Source: Begonia masoniana
Lineage: Eukaryota > Streptophyta > Magnoliopsida > Cucurbitales > Begoniaceae
Direction: 5' to 3'
NCBI GenBank assembly: GCA_022432975.1
Contig: CM039510.1
Coordinates: forward strand, 10,198,414 to 10,262,413
Length of the DNA stretch: 64,000 nt
The position numbers and the translations under genes are program-made. Positions 35,385-45,392 of the stretch are shown here, one piece after another (position 1 is the first letter of the stretch; each line of letters begins with the position of its first letter). Under the pieces are notes generated by a model. It was not told the origin of the DNA. It was given only the letters and a program-made list of their open reading frames with translations, and searched no databases.

Positions 35385-35420
35385 ATATCTATATATATAT
35401 ATATTTTTTTTTAATTTTTT
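35385..35420. other. Head-to-tail inverted junction between copies E1 and E2
   Basis: An AT-rich simple run (TATATATATATATTTTTTTT) joins the end of the E1 leader to the capsid/gag end of E2 in opposite orientation. No TSD or LTR end is present. Confidence 0.7.
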
Positions 35421-35883
35421 GATTTTAAAACAGTTTGAAGCATAATGGCCTAATCTCTCACATTTATAACATTTGATTTCTAATTTTTTACGTTTTCTTT
35501 TTTCTTTTATGTTTTGGATAATCTTTTTGTTCTTTAGATTTTTCTTTGTATTTCTCTTTTCGTTGTTGTTTTTTGTAAGCTTTATTTCTTTGGGATTTAT
35601 GATGTAAAGCTGGATCTTTTTGTTTTTTATGGAACATTATAGGCAAATTGTTCACAAAATTCACCTATTTCTTTTTTACCAGTTATCTTTTGTTTTCTCA
35701 ATTGGTATTGTAATTTCATATCATTACAAAGGTCTAATCCTTCTTGGACACAAACATTGATTAAATGACCATAAGTACATGTGCTCCAAGTAATAGAATG
35801 TTATGAATTTAGTTCTAATAATCTTTGTTTTACTCTTTTAGAGAATAGATGGGGTAAACCATCTATAAATTTGGCTTTCCAAT
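35421..35883 (-). pseudogene. Copy E2: capsid/gag C-terminal part with zinc knuckle
   Basis: On the minus strand the sequence encodes a CCHC knuckle (KCYKCERLGHYASNC, around 35474-35429), preceded by a very Lys-rich stretch, the typical end of pararetrovirus coat proteins, which package the RNA. Stops and frameshifts interrupt the upstream part. It is the downstream half of the gene cut by the Cassandra element; the other half is at 36660-38074. Confidence 0.75.
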
Positions 35884-35968
35884 TGTAACGAACCCTTTTC
35901 CCAGTAAAATATTGTCCGCTCTGAGGATTGGGCGGTAGCACAATATCCTCCCCTCACGGCTTTGTTTG

Positions 35969-36082
35969 GCGAGGACATCTAAGTCGGTCACCCAACCTGG
36001 TACTGCTCTTGCCAAAGCACTTTTAACTTCGGAGTTCTTATGGGATCTATTGTCAATCGTGCTCCAAAACGTGTCTTAAAGC
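35969..36082 (-). ncRNA. 5S rRNA-derived segment in the 3' Cassandra LTR
   Basis: Reverse complement of plant 5S rRNA sequence: GTCACCCAACCTGGTACTGC, AAGCACTTTTAACTTCGGAG and TTCTTATGGGATC match the complement of 5S positions including the internal promoter. In Cassandra this gives an independent Pol III promoter (established for the family). Not a functional ribosomal RNA gene. Confidence 0.85.
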
Positions 36083-36365
36083 GATGTGGGATTGTGACGA
36101 CCCATTTTTTACGACTCGTCACCTTCCGATTCGTCGGCGCGGACGTACCGCCATCCGGGTTCTGGTTCGTGCAGCCATCGTACACATACGTACACATCCG
36201 GGTCACCACAATCATCCCCCCTCGGGGGCGCAACGTCCTTGTTGGCCACATTTCCGATTGGGTACAAGCTCTGATACTATTTGTAACGACCTATTTTCCC
36301 AATAAGATATTGTCCTCTCTGGAGATTGGGCCGTAACCCAATATCCTCCCCTCACAGCTTTGTTT

Positions 36366-36480
36366 GGCGAGGACTTCCTAGTCGGTCACCCAACCTAGTA
36401 CTACTCTTGCCAAAGCACTTTTAACTTCGGAGTTCTTATGGAGATCCGTTGCCAATCGTGCTCTAAAACGCGTCTTACTA
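36366..36480 (-). ncRNA. 5S rRNA-derived segment in the 5' Cassandra LTR
   Basis: Same 5S-derived block; on the minus strand the C-box-like GTACTAGGTTGGGTGACC differs from plant 5S GTACTAGGATGGGTGACC at one base, and the A-box-like region around AGTTAAAAGTGCTTTGGC is also recognisable. It lies in the sense orientation relative to the element. Confidence 0.85.
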
Positions 36481-36659
36481 TCTTGGGAGGGTCTCTTTAC
36501 ATATTTTTAATTTCTATATACTTCCCCAAGCGATGTGGGATTGTGACGACCCCCTTTTTATGACCCGTCACCTTCCGGTTCGCCCGCGAGGACGTACCGC
36601 CATTCGGGTTCTGGTTCGTGCAGCCATCGTACACATACGTACACATCCGGGTCATCACA

Positions 36660-38074
36660 CCAATATTCTGAATTGACATCTTTTCTTTGCATAACTTTTG
36701 TAATAAATACATTCTTATACCATCTAAAATGAGATAAGGATATACATCTTAAATTTTGTAATAATTCTATACATCTTTCTTGGCGTTGTTCAGTAGCACC
36801 AATAAAGTGAAGAATTATGGCTTGGAGTAGTGTATAAACACAATCAGAAACATTAGTTGTTCTTTGAGTTGTATGTATTTGTCCTGTTGTTGGATCTGTA
36901 ACTGTTTCAATTACATTTTCTAATTTAACTGCTTTTAGAATTTCTAATTGTTGCGAGGTAGTGAGATAGTTATCCCACCATCCTTTCAAAGCACCAGTAA
37001 AACCATTAATAATGCAAATAGCAATATCATGGTCACTAGCCTGAGCTGCTTTGCAAACACTAGAATACATTAACATTTTGTTAATTATATCAAAAATTTG
37101 ATATTCTGTTAAACCATCTATATTCCAAGAATAGATAGTTTTTGGACTATAAGATGTTTGTTCTAAATAAAATTTTTCTTCCCATAACAGATTTAGGGGA
37201 TAAGTTCTTCTGACAGTTTCCTCACTGCCAGGTCTTTTTGCATAATAACTTTATTAAGAGATAAATTCTGGTTTTGAATAGGAGTACACGATTCTTTTAA
37301 ATTTAAGAGTGACTCATAAAATTGATTAATACTAGAATTTGAATCAGAATCATGCTGTGAGTTAGAATCAGAATCCTGATTACTAAGAGTATTAATTTTT
37401 AAATCTTTTAATCTAATAACCAGTTGATCCATAAACTCAGAGTTTTTGTTTGGATTTGAAAAAGTAAAATTTTTGATTGGGAGAGGAGGTTTAATATCTG
37501 GTTTAGATATATATTTTGAAAGGAAAAGTTTTTTAGTTGAAGAAGAGGAAGCAATATTTGATTTATCCTCAGAATTTGAATCTTCATTCTTTTCATGAAT
37601 TAATTTATTAATTTGACTTTCAAGACGATTCAATTGATTACTTACAGTTCTAAGATGTAAATTTGTAAAATTATTTTGTTTAATGATAATTTCTTCTTTT
37701 TGAATAACAGGTTGAGTTAGATCTATAAAAGGAATAGCTTCAATAGTAGTAGTTTCATTTTGTAATTTGATAGGTTCTAAAGGAGGATGAATTGATTTGA
37801 TAATTGAACCATTTTTAATTGTCCAATTTATTTGATATTTATCATATTCTTTAATAACAGCAATATCAATTCTTTTATCAAGATGATATTCCCAAAACCA
37901 TTTGAAAAAAGATATAACAGTCTATTTAGTTTCTAAGAAACCATAATATTTGTCTTTAAGCTCTTGAAATCTCCTTTTAGAATATTTTTCTACAATCCAT
38001 TCTTTGAATATTATACATTTGTTAAATTCTTGGTTACAATATTGTCTAAGAATTGATCCTGGAGAAAAGTCCAT
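36660..38074 (-). pseudogene. Copy E2: capsid/gag, N-terminal and central part
   Basis: The ATG at 38074 lies 6 nt after the movement-protein stop (38081). A Lys/Glu-rich N-terminal part has an in-frame stop near 37920. A Ser/Asp-rich, probably coiled-coil region follows (37193-37633), then after a frame break a core with WWDNYL (about 36980), as in coat proteins of pararetroviruses and Ty3 elements. It continues across the Cassandra insertion to the zinc knuckle at 35.45 kb. Multiple breaks show it is inactive. Confidence 0.7.
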
Positions 38075-38080
38075 TTGATT

Positions 38081-39141
38081 TTACAAATTAAAATTCATTT
38101 CAGATACAGTTGGTGATTCTGTATTATGTGAATATATCCCATGAGGAATTTGTTGATTAGATATACTAATACCTTCAATTTTGGATTCTTCATTTGCTTC
38201 ATTAGTGTTTGTTGGTAGTTCAGAAACAGAATATCTAGAACTAGTTGTTGGAAGAGACACACGATAAGATGTTGAAGAAAAGCTTTGTCTAGAGGAGAGA
38301 CTTCTAGATAAAGATATTCTTCTTATATTATCCTGATTAAATTTGATTTCTATATTTCCATCTGAAGTTTGAAATATTTGATCAACCTGATTATTAATAA
38401 TAGGTTGAGGTGTAACAGCATTTTGAATTGTCCAATTATCTGGAAAGGTAACTTCTTCCCAGTCAATAAGACGAGGAACAACAACATTTGCTATTAATAA
38501 ATTGCTTTCAATAACTGCGGTTTTTTCTAGATTGCTCCTAATAATTGCATTAGGACATAGAGTATTCATTACTTTATAATTGATCATATATATCACAGCT
38601 ATAGTTTCTGATCCTTGGAGGAAATCATAACCATAAGTTTGAATATTTAATGAAATAGCTTTAAATAAATTTGGATCGGACAAAGATAGGTCAGATTTGG
38701 AAATACATTAAAATAAATTGGTCCGTGACATAGACTTATTTGAATAACTCCTATTAAGAAATTTTTCCAATTTTGATTTCTAGCATCCCTAAGATTTGCA
38801 AGAATACTAGAATTAAGTCCTTGCAAAGTTAAGGGCTTAAAAGTAATTTGAATTAATCCTATATGGATATATATATATATATATTTTGCTAAATATCTTT
38901 GAATATTATTTAAACATAAAAGTCTAATTGTTTTATCATTTGTATCTAAACAAATAGTTTGTTCAGAAGTTTTGACAATTCTTTTTGTAAAGGATTCAAA
39001 TAATCCTAAGTTGTAAATCTTAGTGGCTTTGACTTCAGGAATTGTCCACTGATTTAATTGTTGTGCTTGGTTAAATTCTATAATTTTTTCATTTTTGATA
39101 GAAATATTTGATGTGTTCAAATAGGTAGAAAGACTACTCAT
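38081..39141 (-). pseudogene. Copy E2: 30K-superfamily movement protein
   Basis: Two overlapping frames, 39141-38647 and 38683-38081, are one gene broken by a frameshift near 38660. The first part contains IQITFKPLTLQG followed by LRDARNQNWKNFLIG and GPIYFN, the conserved core of the Caulimoviridae-type movement protein (Pfam MP), which widens plasmodesmata for cell-to-cell spread. The second part carries the remainder and a Ser/Thr-rich tail. An MP gene is expected in a virus and not in an ordinary LTR retrotransposon. The primer site and promoter lie upstream (39.7-40.0 kb). Confidence 0.85.
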
Positions 39142-39723
39142 TTAAAAAGATTGTTAATTCATTCATGAATAAACAAAGAAACTTTTTCAAAGCTAATCAG
39201 TAAACTATAAGTTGAGATTGATAATCAAGCCTTATTGATAACTGAATCAAACCGTATTTATTATATAATCATACCTTATTGATTCATCAACTAGACCGTA
39301 TTGACATTCTAAATCTTTCTATGTAAATATTACGATTTATGAGATAATGTTGCCCTATCTCGAAGAGATCAATTTCATAAAACTTTAGAATCATTCCTCA
39401 ATCACGCAATTGGGTATACACGCCTAACAGCCATCATCTCGGAAAAACGGCAAAACACCCCAACGTGATATCCGAAGAACTAACTCAAAAATTTTATCAA
39501 ACCCTTAGCAACATCTCTTAACGCAATCATACACGGAAAGAGTTAGAAAAATCTTATTGGACTAATCAAATCATCATATTGGCATAATCATATAATCTTA
39601 TTGGTTTAATCAAATCATCTTATTGGTGATTAATTCTTAATAACCACTTATATTATACAGATTATCTTTGAAACCCTTTTGTTTATTCAATCATGAATCA
39701 ACAACTGTTTAGCTTGCCATACT
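39142..39723 (-). other. Copy E2: leader between primer site and movement protein
   Basis: About 580 bp without a clear ORF, with several diverged CTTATTGG(A/T)TTAATCAAATCAT direct repeats (39230-39630). Leaders of this length with short ORFs and repeats are usual between the primer site and first ORF of pararetroviruses. Confidence 0.5.
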
Positions 39724-39735
39724 GCTCTGATACTA
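39724..39735 (-). other. Copy E2: primer binding site (initiator tRNA-Met)
   Basis: Minus strand TAGTATCAGAGC, one mismatch to the usual TGGTATCAGAGC. It lies between the promoter/leader block and the movement-protein leader. This primer is standard for Caulimoviridae and many plant LTR elements. Confidence 0.8.
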
Positions 39736-40180
39736 AAGGGGGGAAGGATCAACAAAACAAAGAAGAAGAAGATGATGTACAAATAAAACACACCAAATAT
39801 TATTAAAATAGAGAAATAGAAAACTTACAAGAAGAGAGCACACTAGAGAGAGCAAGAGTTTTTATGATTACAAAGACAAACTCTCGAAAAACTTGAAATG
39901 AAAATTACAATGCTTCCACTTATATAGAGAGAAGCCAATGTAAATAAAACATCATGGATGACGATATTTTCATATTTGCTAGTGGATGTCAGGTCACACT
40001 CCATTATTTGCTTTATTTTTTTATATTTCATGGGGTCCACTTTGTCTCCCTGTCTTTTCATAACAAATAATTTTTGTATTCAATATCTTTTAAAAGTCTT
40101 TGAATCTTTTTATCCTTTTGAATACTTTCATCTATCTAGCAAATTTTTTTTTCCAATTCTTGACGTTTAAGGATAGGGTC
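39736..40180 (-). promoter_or_regulatory. Copy E2: intergenic promoter/leader
   Basis: Homologous to 34920-35384 of E1. It has a TATA box (minus strand CTATATAAG, about 39928-39920), an upstream CGTCATCCATGATG block (about 39964-39948) and the CCCCCCTTTAG end at 39735. Upstream lies the terminal ORF, not host DNA, so this is an intergenic region of a continuous (circular or tandem) genome rather than a 5' LTR at a TSD. Confidence 0.7.
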
Positions 40181-40302
40181 TCAAAACTCAAAAAACTGTT
40201 GTTGATTCATCAAACTTTGATGTAGTCTAATTTCTTGATTTTGGTAAAATAATGTTAATTCTTCAACTGAAAAAGTTTCTTGACAAATTTTGTTCATCTT
40301 TT
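40181..40302 (-). pseudogene. Copy E2: 3' end of the terminal ORF
   Basis: Minus-strand coding sequence parallel to the end of 41853-42203 (ETFSVEELTLFYQNQEIRLH and on to a QQFFEF stop). Cut at its 5' side at about 40302, where copy E3 begins in the opposite direction. Confidence 0.7.
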
Positions 40303-40620
40303 CGTTTTACTTCTGGTGTTTGGAAACCTGTTCAACAAAATTATTCAACAGTAAAAAAAGAGATTTTATCTATTGTAAAAGGTATTTGAAAATTCCAGGA
40401 TGATTTATTAAATCAAAAATTCTTGCTTAGAGTTGATTGCTCTTCTGCCAAAAATATTTTAACCAAAGATGTTAAAAATCTTGTTTCTAAACAAATATTT
40501 TCAAAATGGCAATCTGGATTATCAGTTTATGATTTTTCAATAGAACAGATAAAAGGATCGAATAATTTTTTGCCTGATTTTTTAACCAGAGAATTCTTGC
40601 AGGATGGCAACCCCATTTAG
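40303..40620 (+). pseudogene. Copy E3: RNase H C-terminal part
   Basis: Starts abruptly inside the RNase H domain (SGVWKPVQQNYSTVKKE) and ends at the stop at 40618-40620. Parallel to 23075-23372 in E1. One internal stop at about 40387. It overlaps the next ORF by 17 nt. Confidence 0.75.
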
Positions 40621-41856
40621 GGGAGGCAAAGGCCGAGGCCGAGGCCGAGGTCGCAAAACAAATATTTATCAAAAAGAATTTCCCACTTTAGGGGAAACAT
40701 CCAATTCAAAAGAAACAGAACAAAAGAAAACTGCTAAAGAAGTCCTAAAAAGTGAACCACAATTTATCAAAAAAGTAGTGGTAGAGTCTTTACTCACCCT
40801 TTCAACAAAAGACATTGCTTTAAATAAAAAAGATGCTTGGTTCTTTAAGGAAAGATTTATGGGTACTCAGCATTACATGGTAACCGAAGGAAAACTTCGT
40901 TATTACTATGAAGCTATACTCATAGAAACAAATTCAGTACAAATTCAGCACACTTATATTGAAGAGGGAAATTTTAAATTCCCAATATCAAAATCAAAGT
41001 GCTATATTGTCAGAATTATTCATCCGCAATAATGGGGATTATCTGTATATGTTCCCCGAACAACTAACAGAATGAGCAAAAGTATAATTACTAGGACTAT
41101 ATTCAAGCGTGGTCCTATGTATTTATTTATCAAAATCCGGTAAGATCCCATTCATGGTTTTTTACCATTAATCCGGAGATTCTACAAAAGGAAGACAAAT
41201 TTCCCAACTGGTTTCTTCACTGGTGGCAGACTCATGCACCAGAAATCAGTATATTTCCAACAAAATTACAAGATCTATTCAAAAATTGGTGTCAATATTA
41301 TCCGGATATTGCAAACAAAAGTATTTTTATTGGCCAAGATCTACTTTGGTTTTGTACAGAGTTTCAAATTAATTGGATCTGGCTATGGAGTCTTGAAATG
41401 GATAAGGACCATTTGGAGATTCTAGAAATTCAAAGAAGTTACTATGTCAAATGGTAGTCTTGCTTTGATCTTGAAGTGTGTTATTCAAAAATAACCACCT
41501 CTATTCAAAATTATAAAAGTGAAAAAGTAAAAGAAAAAGGTACCAGTGATGAAGCTGGTTCAACAAATTTTATTCAACAAATGTGACAAAATATTCAAAA
41601 ACAGTTTCCTAATTCAAGTTCAGGAGAAAGAAAAATCAAACTTTTTGAAGCACTAAAAAATTAGTATTTGGTGTCTGAAGATGAGGACAATGAACAAAGT
41701 GATGATTCAATGGCTTCTAGATCTTTTTCTGTGCTTGCAGGAGAATCTCAAGATCCAGCTGACGATTATTTGTCAGACGTTGATATTTTTGACTCATTTA
41801 TTGAATTATCCCAACAAAAGATTTCCCACAAAAGAAAAGGAAAAATTCAAAAATGA
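40604..41856 (+). pseudogene. Copy E3: Gly/Arg-rich ORF of unknown function
   Basis: Starts ATGGCAACCCC inside the RNase H frame (17-nt overlap). The first 142 codons are open: MATPFRGGKGRGRGRGR, a possible nucleic-acid-binding basic tail, then a globular part (WFFKERFMGTQHYMVTEGKL). A stop at about 41030 is a mutation, as E1 keeps the codon intact. Further frames continue to the acidic end SQDPADDYLSDVDIFDSF and the stop at 41854-41856. Total span is ~1.25 kb. It occupies the place of the caulimovirus translational transactivator but I see no similarity to it. No family recognised. Confidence 0.6.
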
Positions 41857-42203
41857 ATCCTAAAAAACAGAGGAATATGTTTAATTGTAATGGGCGATGG
41901 CCACCCATTATGTGGAAAATTTCAAAAAGAAATACTCGAAAGGTGCCTCTTGAGCCATGGCAAATGTTGATGAGACTGTATCCAAATTTATCTTCTAATC
42001 ATACATTGATTGAAAGGATTCGTCAAGAATCTATCAGAATGCCTTGCATGGAAGATATTATATATTATCAGCAAAATTATGATCTTTGGAGCAAAGAATA
42101 TTTGGACCAAAAGATGAACAAAATTCGTCAAGAAACTTTTTATGCTGAAGAATTAGCATTATTTAACCAAAATCAAGAAATTAGACTACATCAAAGTTTG
42201 AAA
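41853..42203 (+). pseudogene. Copy E3: terminal ORF, interrupted by an LTR nest
   Basis: ATG at 41853 overlaps the preceding stop as ATGA. About 117 codons are open (MNPKKQRNMFNCNGRWPPIM; many Gln, Arg, Lys; EELALFNQNQEIRLHQSL), then the 42204 LTR interrupts. The remaining part resumes at 63230. No domain recognised. Basic and helical-looking; it could bind RNA or be a reinitiation factor, but that is speculation. Confidence 0.6.
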
Positions 42204-43557
42204 TGTAACACTCAGAAATTTTGTATTAGGGTTTTAAATCTCGTACCCAATATTTTAGAAATTTCATTTAATTACATAAGTAGGATTTATTTATTTGGAA
42301 TTTGGGAAATGAAATTATGAGAAAAGATTTAAGAAATTTCACAAGTGGGCCAAACTAGAGGGGTAACCAAGCGCTAACTAAAGGTTGGACTTCAAGGCAA
42401 GAGCAAACTAGACAAGAAAATGTGGTAGGTTAAAGGATCCAATGACATCTTGACACATGCCCAAGCTTGTAGGAGAAGCCACCCCCATTGGTTGTTGGCA
42501 ATTGGATAGTTGAATTTGGCATATTAGTGGATTGTTAGTGGTTGTTGAAATTTTTGGGAAAAATGTACAATGAAGGGAAACCATGCTGAAAATTTTGGAA
42601 AAAATTTCCTTAGAGACTTTAGTGTGATTAGAGAAGGGTGGATTGAGTTTAAATTAGTAGGATTTGTATTCGTATTAGGGTTGGTTTTAATGTTGGATGT
42701 GCATGCTTTAGGTGTTGACGACCAGGGATTCAAGAAGATCAAAATGTTCTAAGAACGTTAGGTAAGTTCATACGTATAGGTTGGCCCTTAAGGCTCTACA
42801 TCACGGAGGTACTAGGTTTTTATGCTTTTGGGTTGTCGTTGGGTAGTTAGTGTAACGCCCCCGAACCCACCCCGGCTCGGTGCGTTACTTGGCTCACTCT
42901 AGCCCCGATGAAAACGACGTTTAAAATAATTTTTATAAACCCCAAACTATACAAATCGGACACAGCAGAATTTAAAGCTAAATCTCCCGAAGCTCTCTTA
43001 TGTCATTCCTAGCTGCCTAGATTCACTAATTTCCCTTAATCCTAACCGTTAAGCACCACGGCGTCCTCCCTGAAAATTTTGACAAAGTAACGCCTGAAAA
43101 TGGTGCCTCCAAAATGCTGGGTACCTGCAAATGAATCAATTCTCAACCAGATCCAGAATACTTGACGAGAACCACGGGTATATGAAACCCGAGACCCTTC
43201 AACAACGCGGAATTAGAAACTCAGGAATGCCTGTGAAATCAAGTATAAGGAACTTGACCCCAATCGAACCTTGCCGACGGAACCAAAGTTATCAAACAAG
43301 GAGCTTGACCCGTAACCGAACTTGTGGTTAGAACCAAAGCTATCAAGTTGATCTTTCAAGTTTTGACTTGAAGAAGATCTAGTTCTTCACAAAGAACAAA
43401 ATAGAAAATTCTCACAAAGAGTAACTCAAAATCATGTATATTATGTCTAATGTTTAAGTGCCTATGCCTTTAAATAGGCTACAAAATATCCTAAAAGTAA
43501 TTAGGAAATATTACTAAAACGATAATTAGGAAACTTTCTAAAACAATACTTAGGAAA

Positions 43558-44656
43558 ACTTTCTAAATCCATGATTAGGAAAGCTTTCTAAAACTATAAT
43601 TAAGAAACTTTCTAAAACTATAATTAAGAAATTTTCTAAAACTATAATTAAGAAATTAAGAAACTTTCTAAAACTATAATTAAGAAACTTTCTAAAACTA
43701 TAATTAAGAAACTTTCTAAAACTATAATTAAGAAACTTTCTAAAACTATAATTAAGAAACTTTCTAAAACTATAATTAAGAAACTTTCTAAAACTATAAT
43801 TAAGAAACTTTCTAAAACTATAATTAAGAAACTTTCTAAAACTATAATTAAGAAACTTTCTAAAACTATAATTAAGAAACTTTCTAAAACTATAATTAAG
43901 AAACTTTCTAAAACTATAATTAAGAAACTTTCTAAAACTATAATTAAGAAACTTTCTAAAACTATAATTAAGAAACTTTCTAAAACTATAATTAAGAAAC
44001 TTTCTAAAACTATAATTAAGAAACTTTCTAAAACTATAATTAAGAAACTTTCTAAAACTATAATTAAGAAACTTTCTAAAACTATAATTAAGAAACTTTC
44101 TAAAACTATAATTAAGAAACTTTCTAAAACTATAATTAAGAAACTTTCTAAAACTATAATTAAGAAACTTTCTAAAACTATAATTAAGAAACTTTCTAAA
44201 ACTATAATTAAGAAACTTTCTAAAACTATAATTAAGAAACTTTCTAAAACTATAATTAAGAAACTTTCTAAAACTATAATTAAGAAACTTTCTAAAACTA
44301 TAATTAAGAAACTTTCTAAAACTATAATTAAGAAACTTTCTAAAACTATAATTAAGAAACTTTCTAAAACTATAATTAAGAAACTTTCTAAAACTATAAT
44401 TAAGAAACTTTCTAAAACTATAATTAAGAAACTTTCTAAAACTATAATTAAGAAACTTTCTAAAACTATAATTAAGAAACTTTCTAAAACTATAATTAAG
44501 AAACTTTCTAAAACTATAATTAAGAAACTTTCTAAAACTATAATTAAGAAACTTTCTAAAACTATAATTAAGAAACTTTCTAAAACTATAATTAAGAAAC
44601 TTTCTAAAACTATAATTAAGAAACTTTCTAAAACTATAATTAAGAAACTTTCTCAA
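43558..44656. repeat. 24-bp satellite array, over 40 copies
   Basis: Unit TTAAGAAACTTTCTAAAACTATAA. From about 43660 to 44650 the copies are virtually identical with exact 24-bp spacing (~41 units); the left edge (43505-43660) is diverged. Because 24 is divisible by three and the unit lacks stops on the minus strand, it yields a 368-codon open frame of repeated RKFLNYSF. No sign that it is a gene. Confidence 0.95.
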
Positions 44657-44659
44657 ATT

Positions 44660-45392
44660 TGTTTTGTTGTTGTGCTTCTATCTCTCTTGCCACTAATCTT
44701 TGGGTAGTTTTCAAGTATCTTCGGCCTTCTTTTCTTCCCAAGCATCCTCTTCAATACTTAACAAATTTATTAATTTCAGCTCTTTTTGGAAAGAATCTTT
44801 CTCTTGGATTTCTATAATCAATCCATTAAGGCTTCTTGCATTTTCTTGATTCTTGATCCTGTCATTGGACCTCCAATATCTTGACATGGATCTTTAACTT
44901 TGGGCTTGAAGTTGGTTGCACTTTGATTCACATCAATACTCTTACTTAACTATCCAGCATACGAAATCTTCAAATAGCAGTAAAGAGGAAAACTAAAATA
45001 CGAACATCCCTAAGTGAAGAAAATCCACAGTATAGGGCGACACATCACCCTTAACTATGACTATATACAACAAATACAAATAGCTATACCATAACTGTCA
45101 AAAACATCAACCAAAAAGAGTTACGCATTCCTATTATTTCCACAAACAGACATCTACAATAAACTACCAAAATACAAAGCCACACATCCCCCGAAGACCA
45201 TGGTTGAGGCGCCCCGACAACTGCCTGCACCGGTATACCCCGTGTGTCTCCGACTGCTCCAAAGTCCTGGCTCACTCATGTGGCTCACCTGCAACCACGT
45301 CGTTACCTACACCATAGAACACACACACACGTAAGCTTACGCTTAGCAAGTACGGAATAACAAATATAAACATGCATACACGACCCTCACAC
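44660..45392. other. L7 sequence, no gene
   Basis: Matches L5 around 30720-31020 in reverse (CTACACCATAGAACACACAC corresponds to GTGTGTTCTGTGGTGTAG). Nothing else recognised. Confidence 0.6.

Larger units (their letters stand above)
35879..36664 (-). mobile_element. Cassandra TRIM retrotransposon, complete with TSD
   Basis: Element 35884-36659, TSD CCAAT perfect at 35879-35883 and 36660-36664. Read on the minus strand: 5' LTR 36659-36282 (TGTGATGACCCGG...GGTCGTTACA, 378 bp), primer site TAGTATCAGAGC 36279-36268, a ~70-bp internal part, a purine-rich run GAGGGGGGATGATTG (about 36225-36211) and 3' LTR 36210-35884 (327 bp; ~50 bp shorter through one deletion). Each LTR contains a 5S-rRNA-like segment. 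It has no coding capacity, so it would need proteins from other elements. Confidence 0.95.
42851..45392 (-). mobile_element. LTR 'L7' (same family as the 3' part of L5), left portion
   Basis: Begins TGTAACGCCCCCGAACCCACC, the reverse complement of the ...GGTGGGTTTTCGGGGCGTTACA end of L5. It shares GGGCGACACATCACCCTTAAC (about 45036) with 30955. It carries a 24-bp satellite absent from L5 and is cut at 45392 by L8; the rest is not identified. Confidence 0.75.

Noticed and set aside
36040..36336. Frames over the Cassandra element
   Set aside because: Cassandra has no coding capacity; the frames cross LTR and primer site.
35969..36480. Two genuine 5S rRNA genes
   Set aside because: Both lie inside LTRs of one TRIM element, with diverged flanks and a TSD; 5S genes would be in homogeneous tandem arrays.
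43550..44656. 368-residue protein of RKFLNYSF repeats
   Set aside because: It is the conceptual translation of a perfect 24-bp satellite without promoter, domain or start context.
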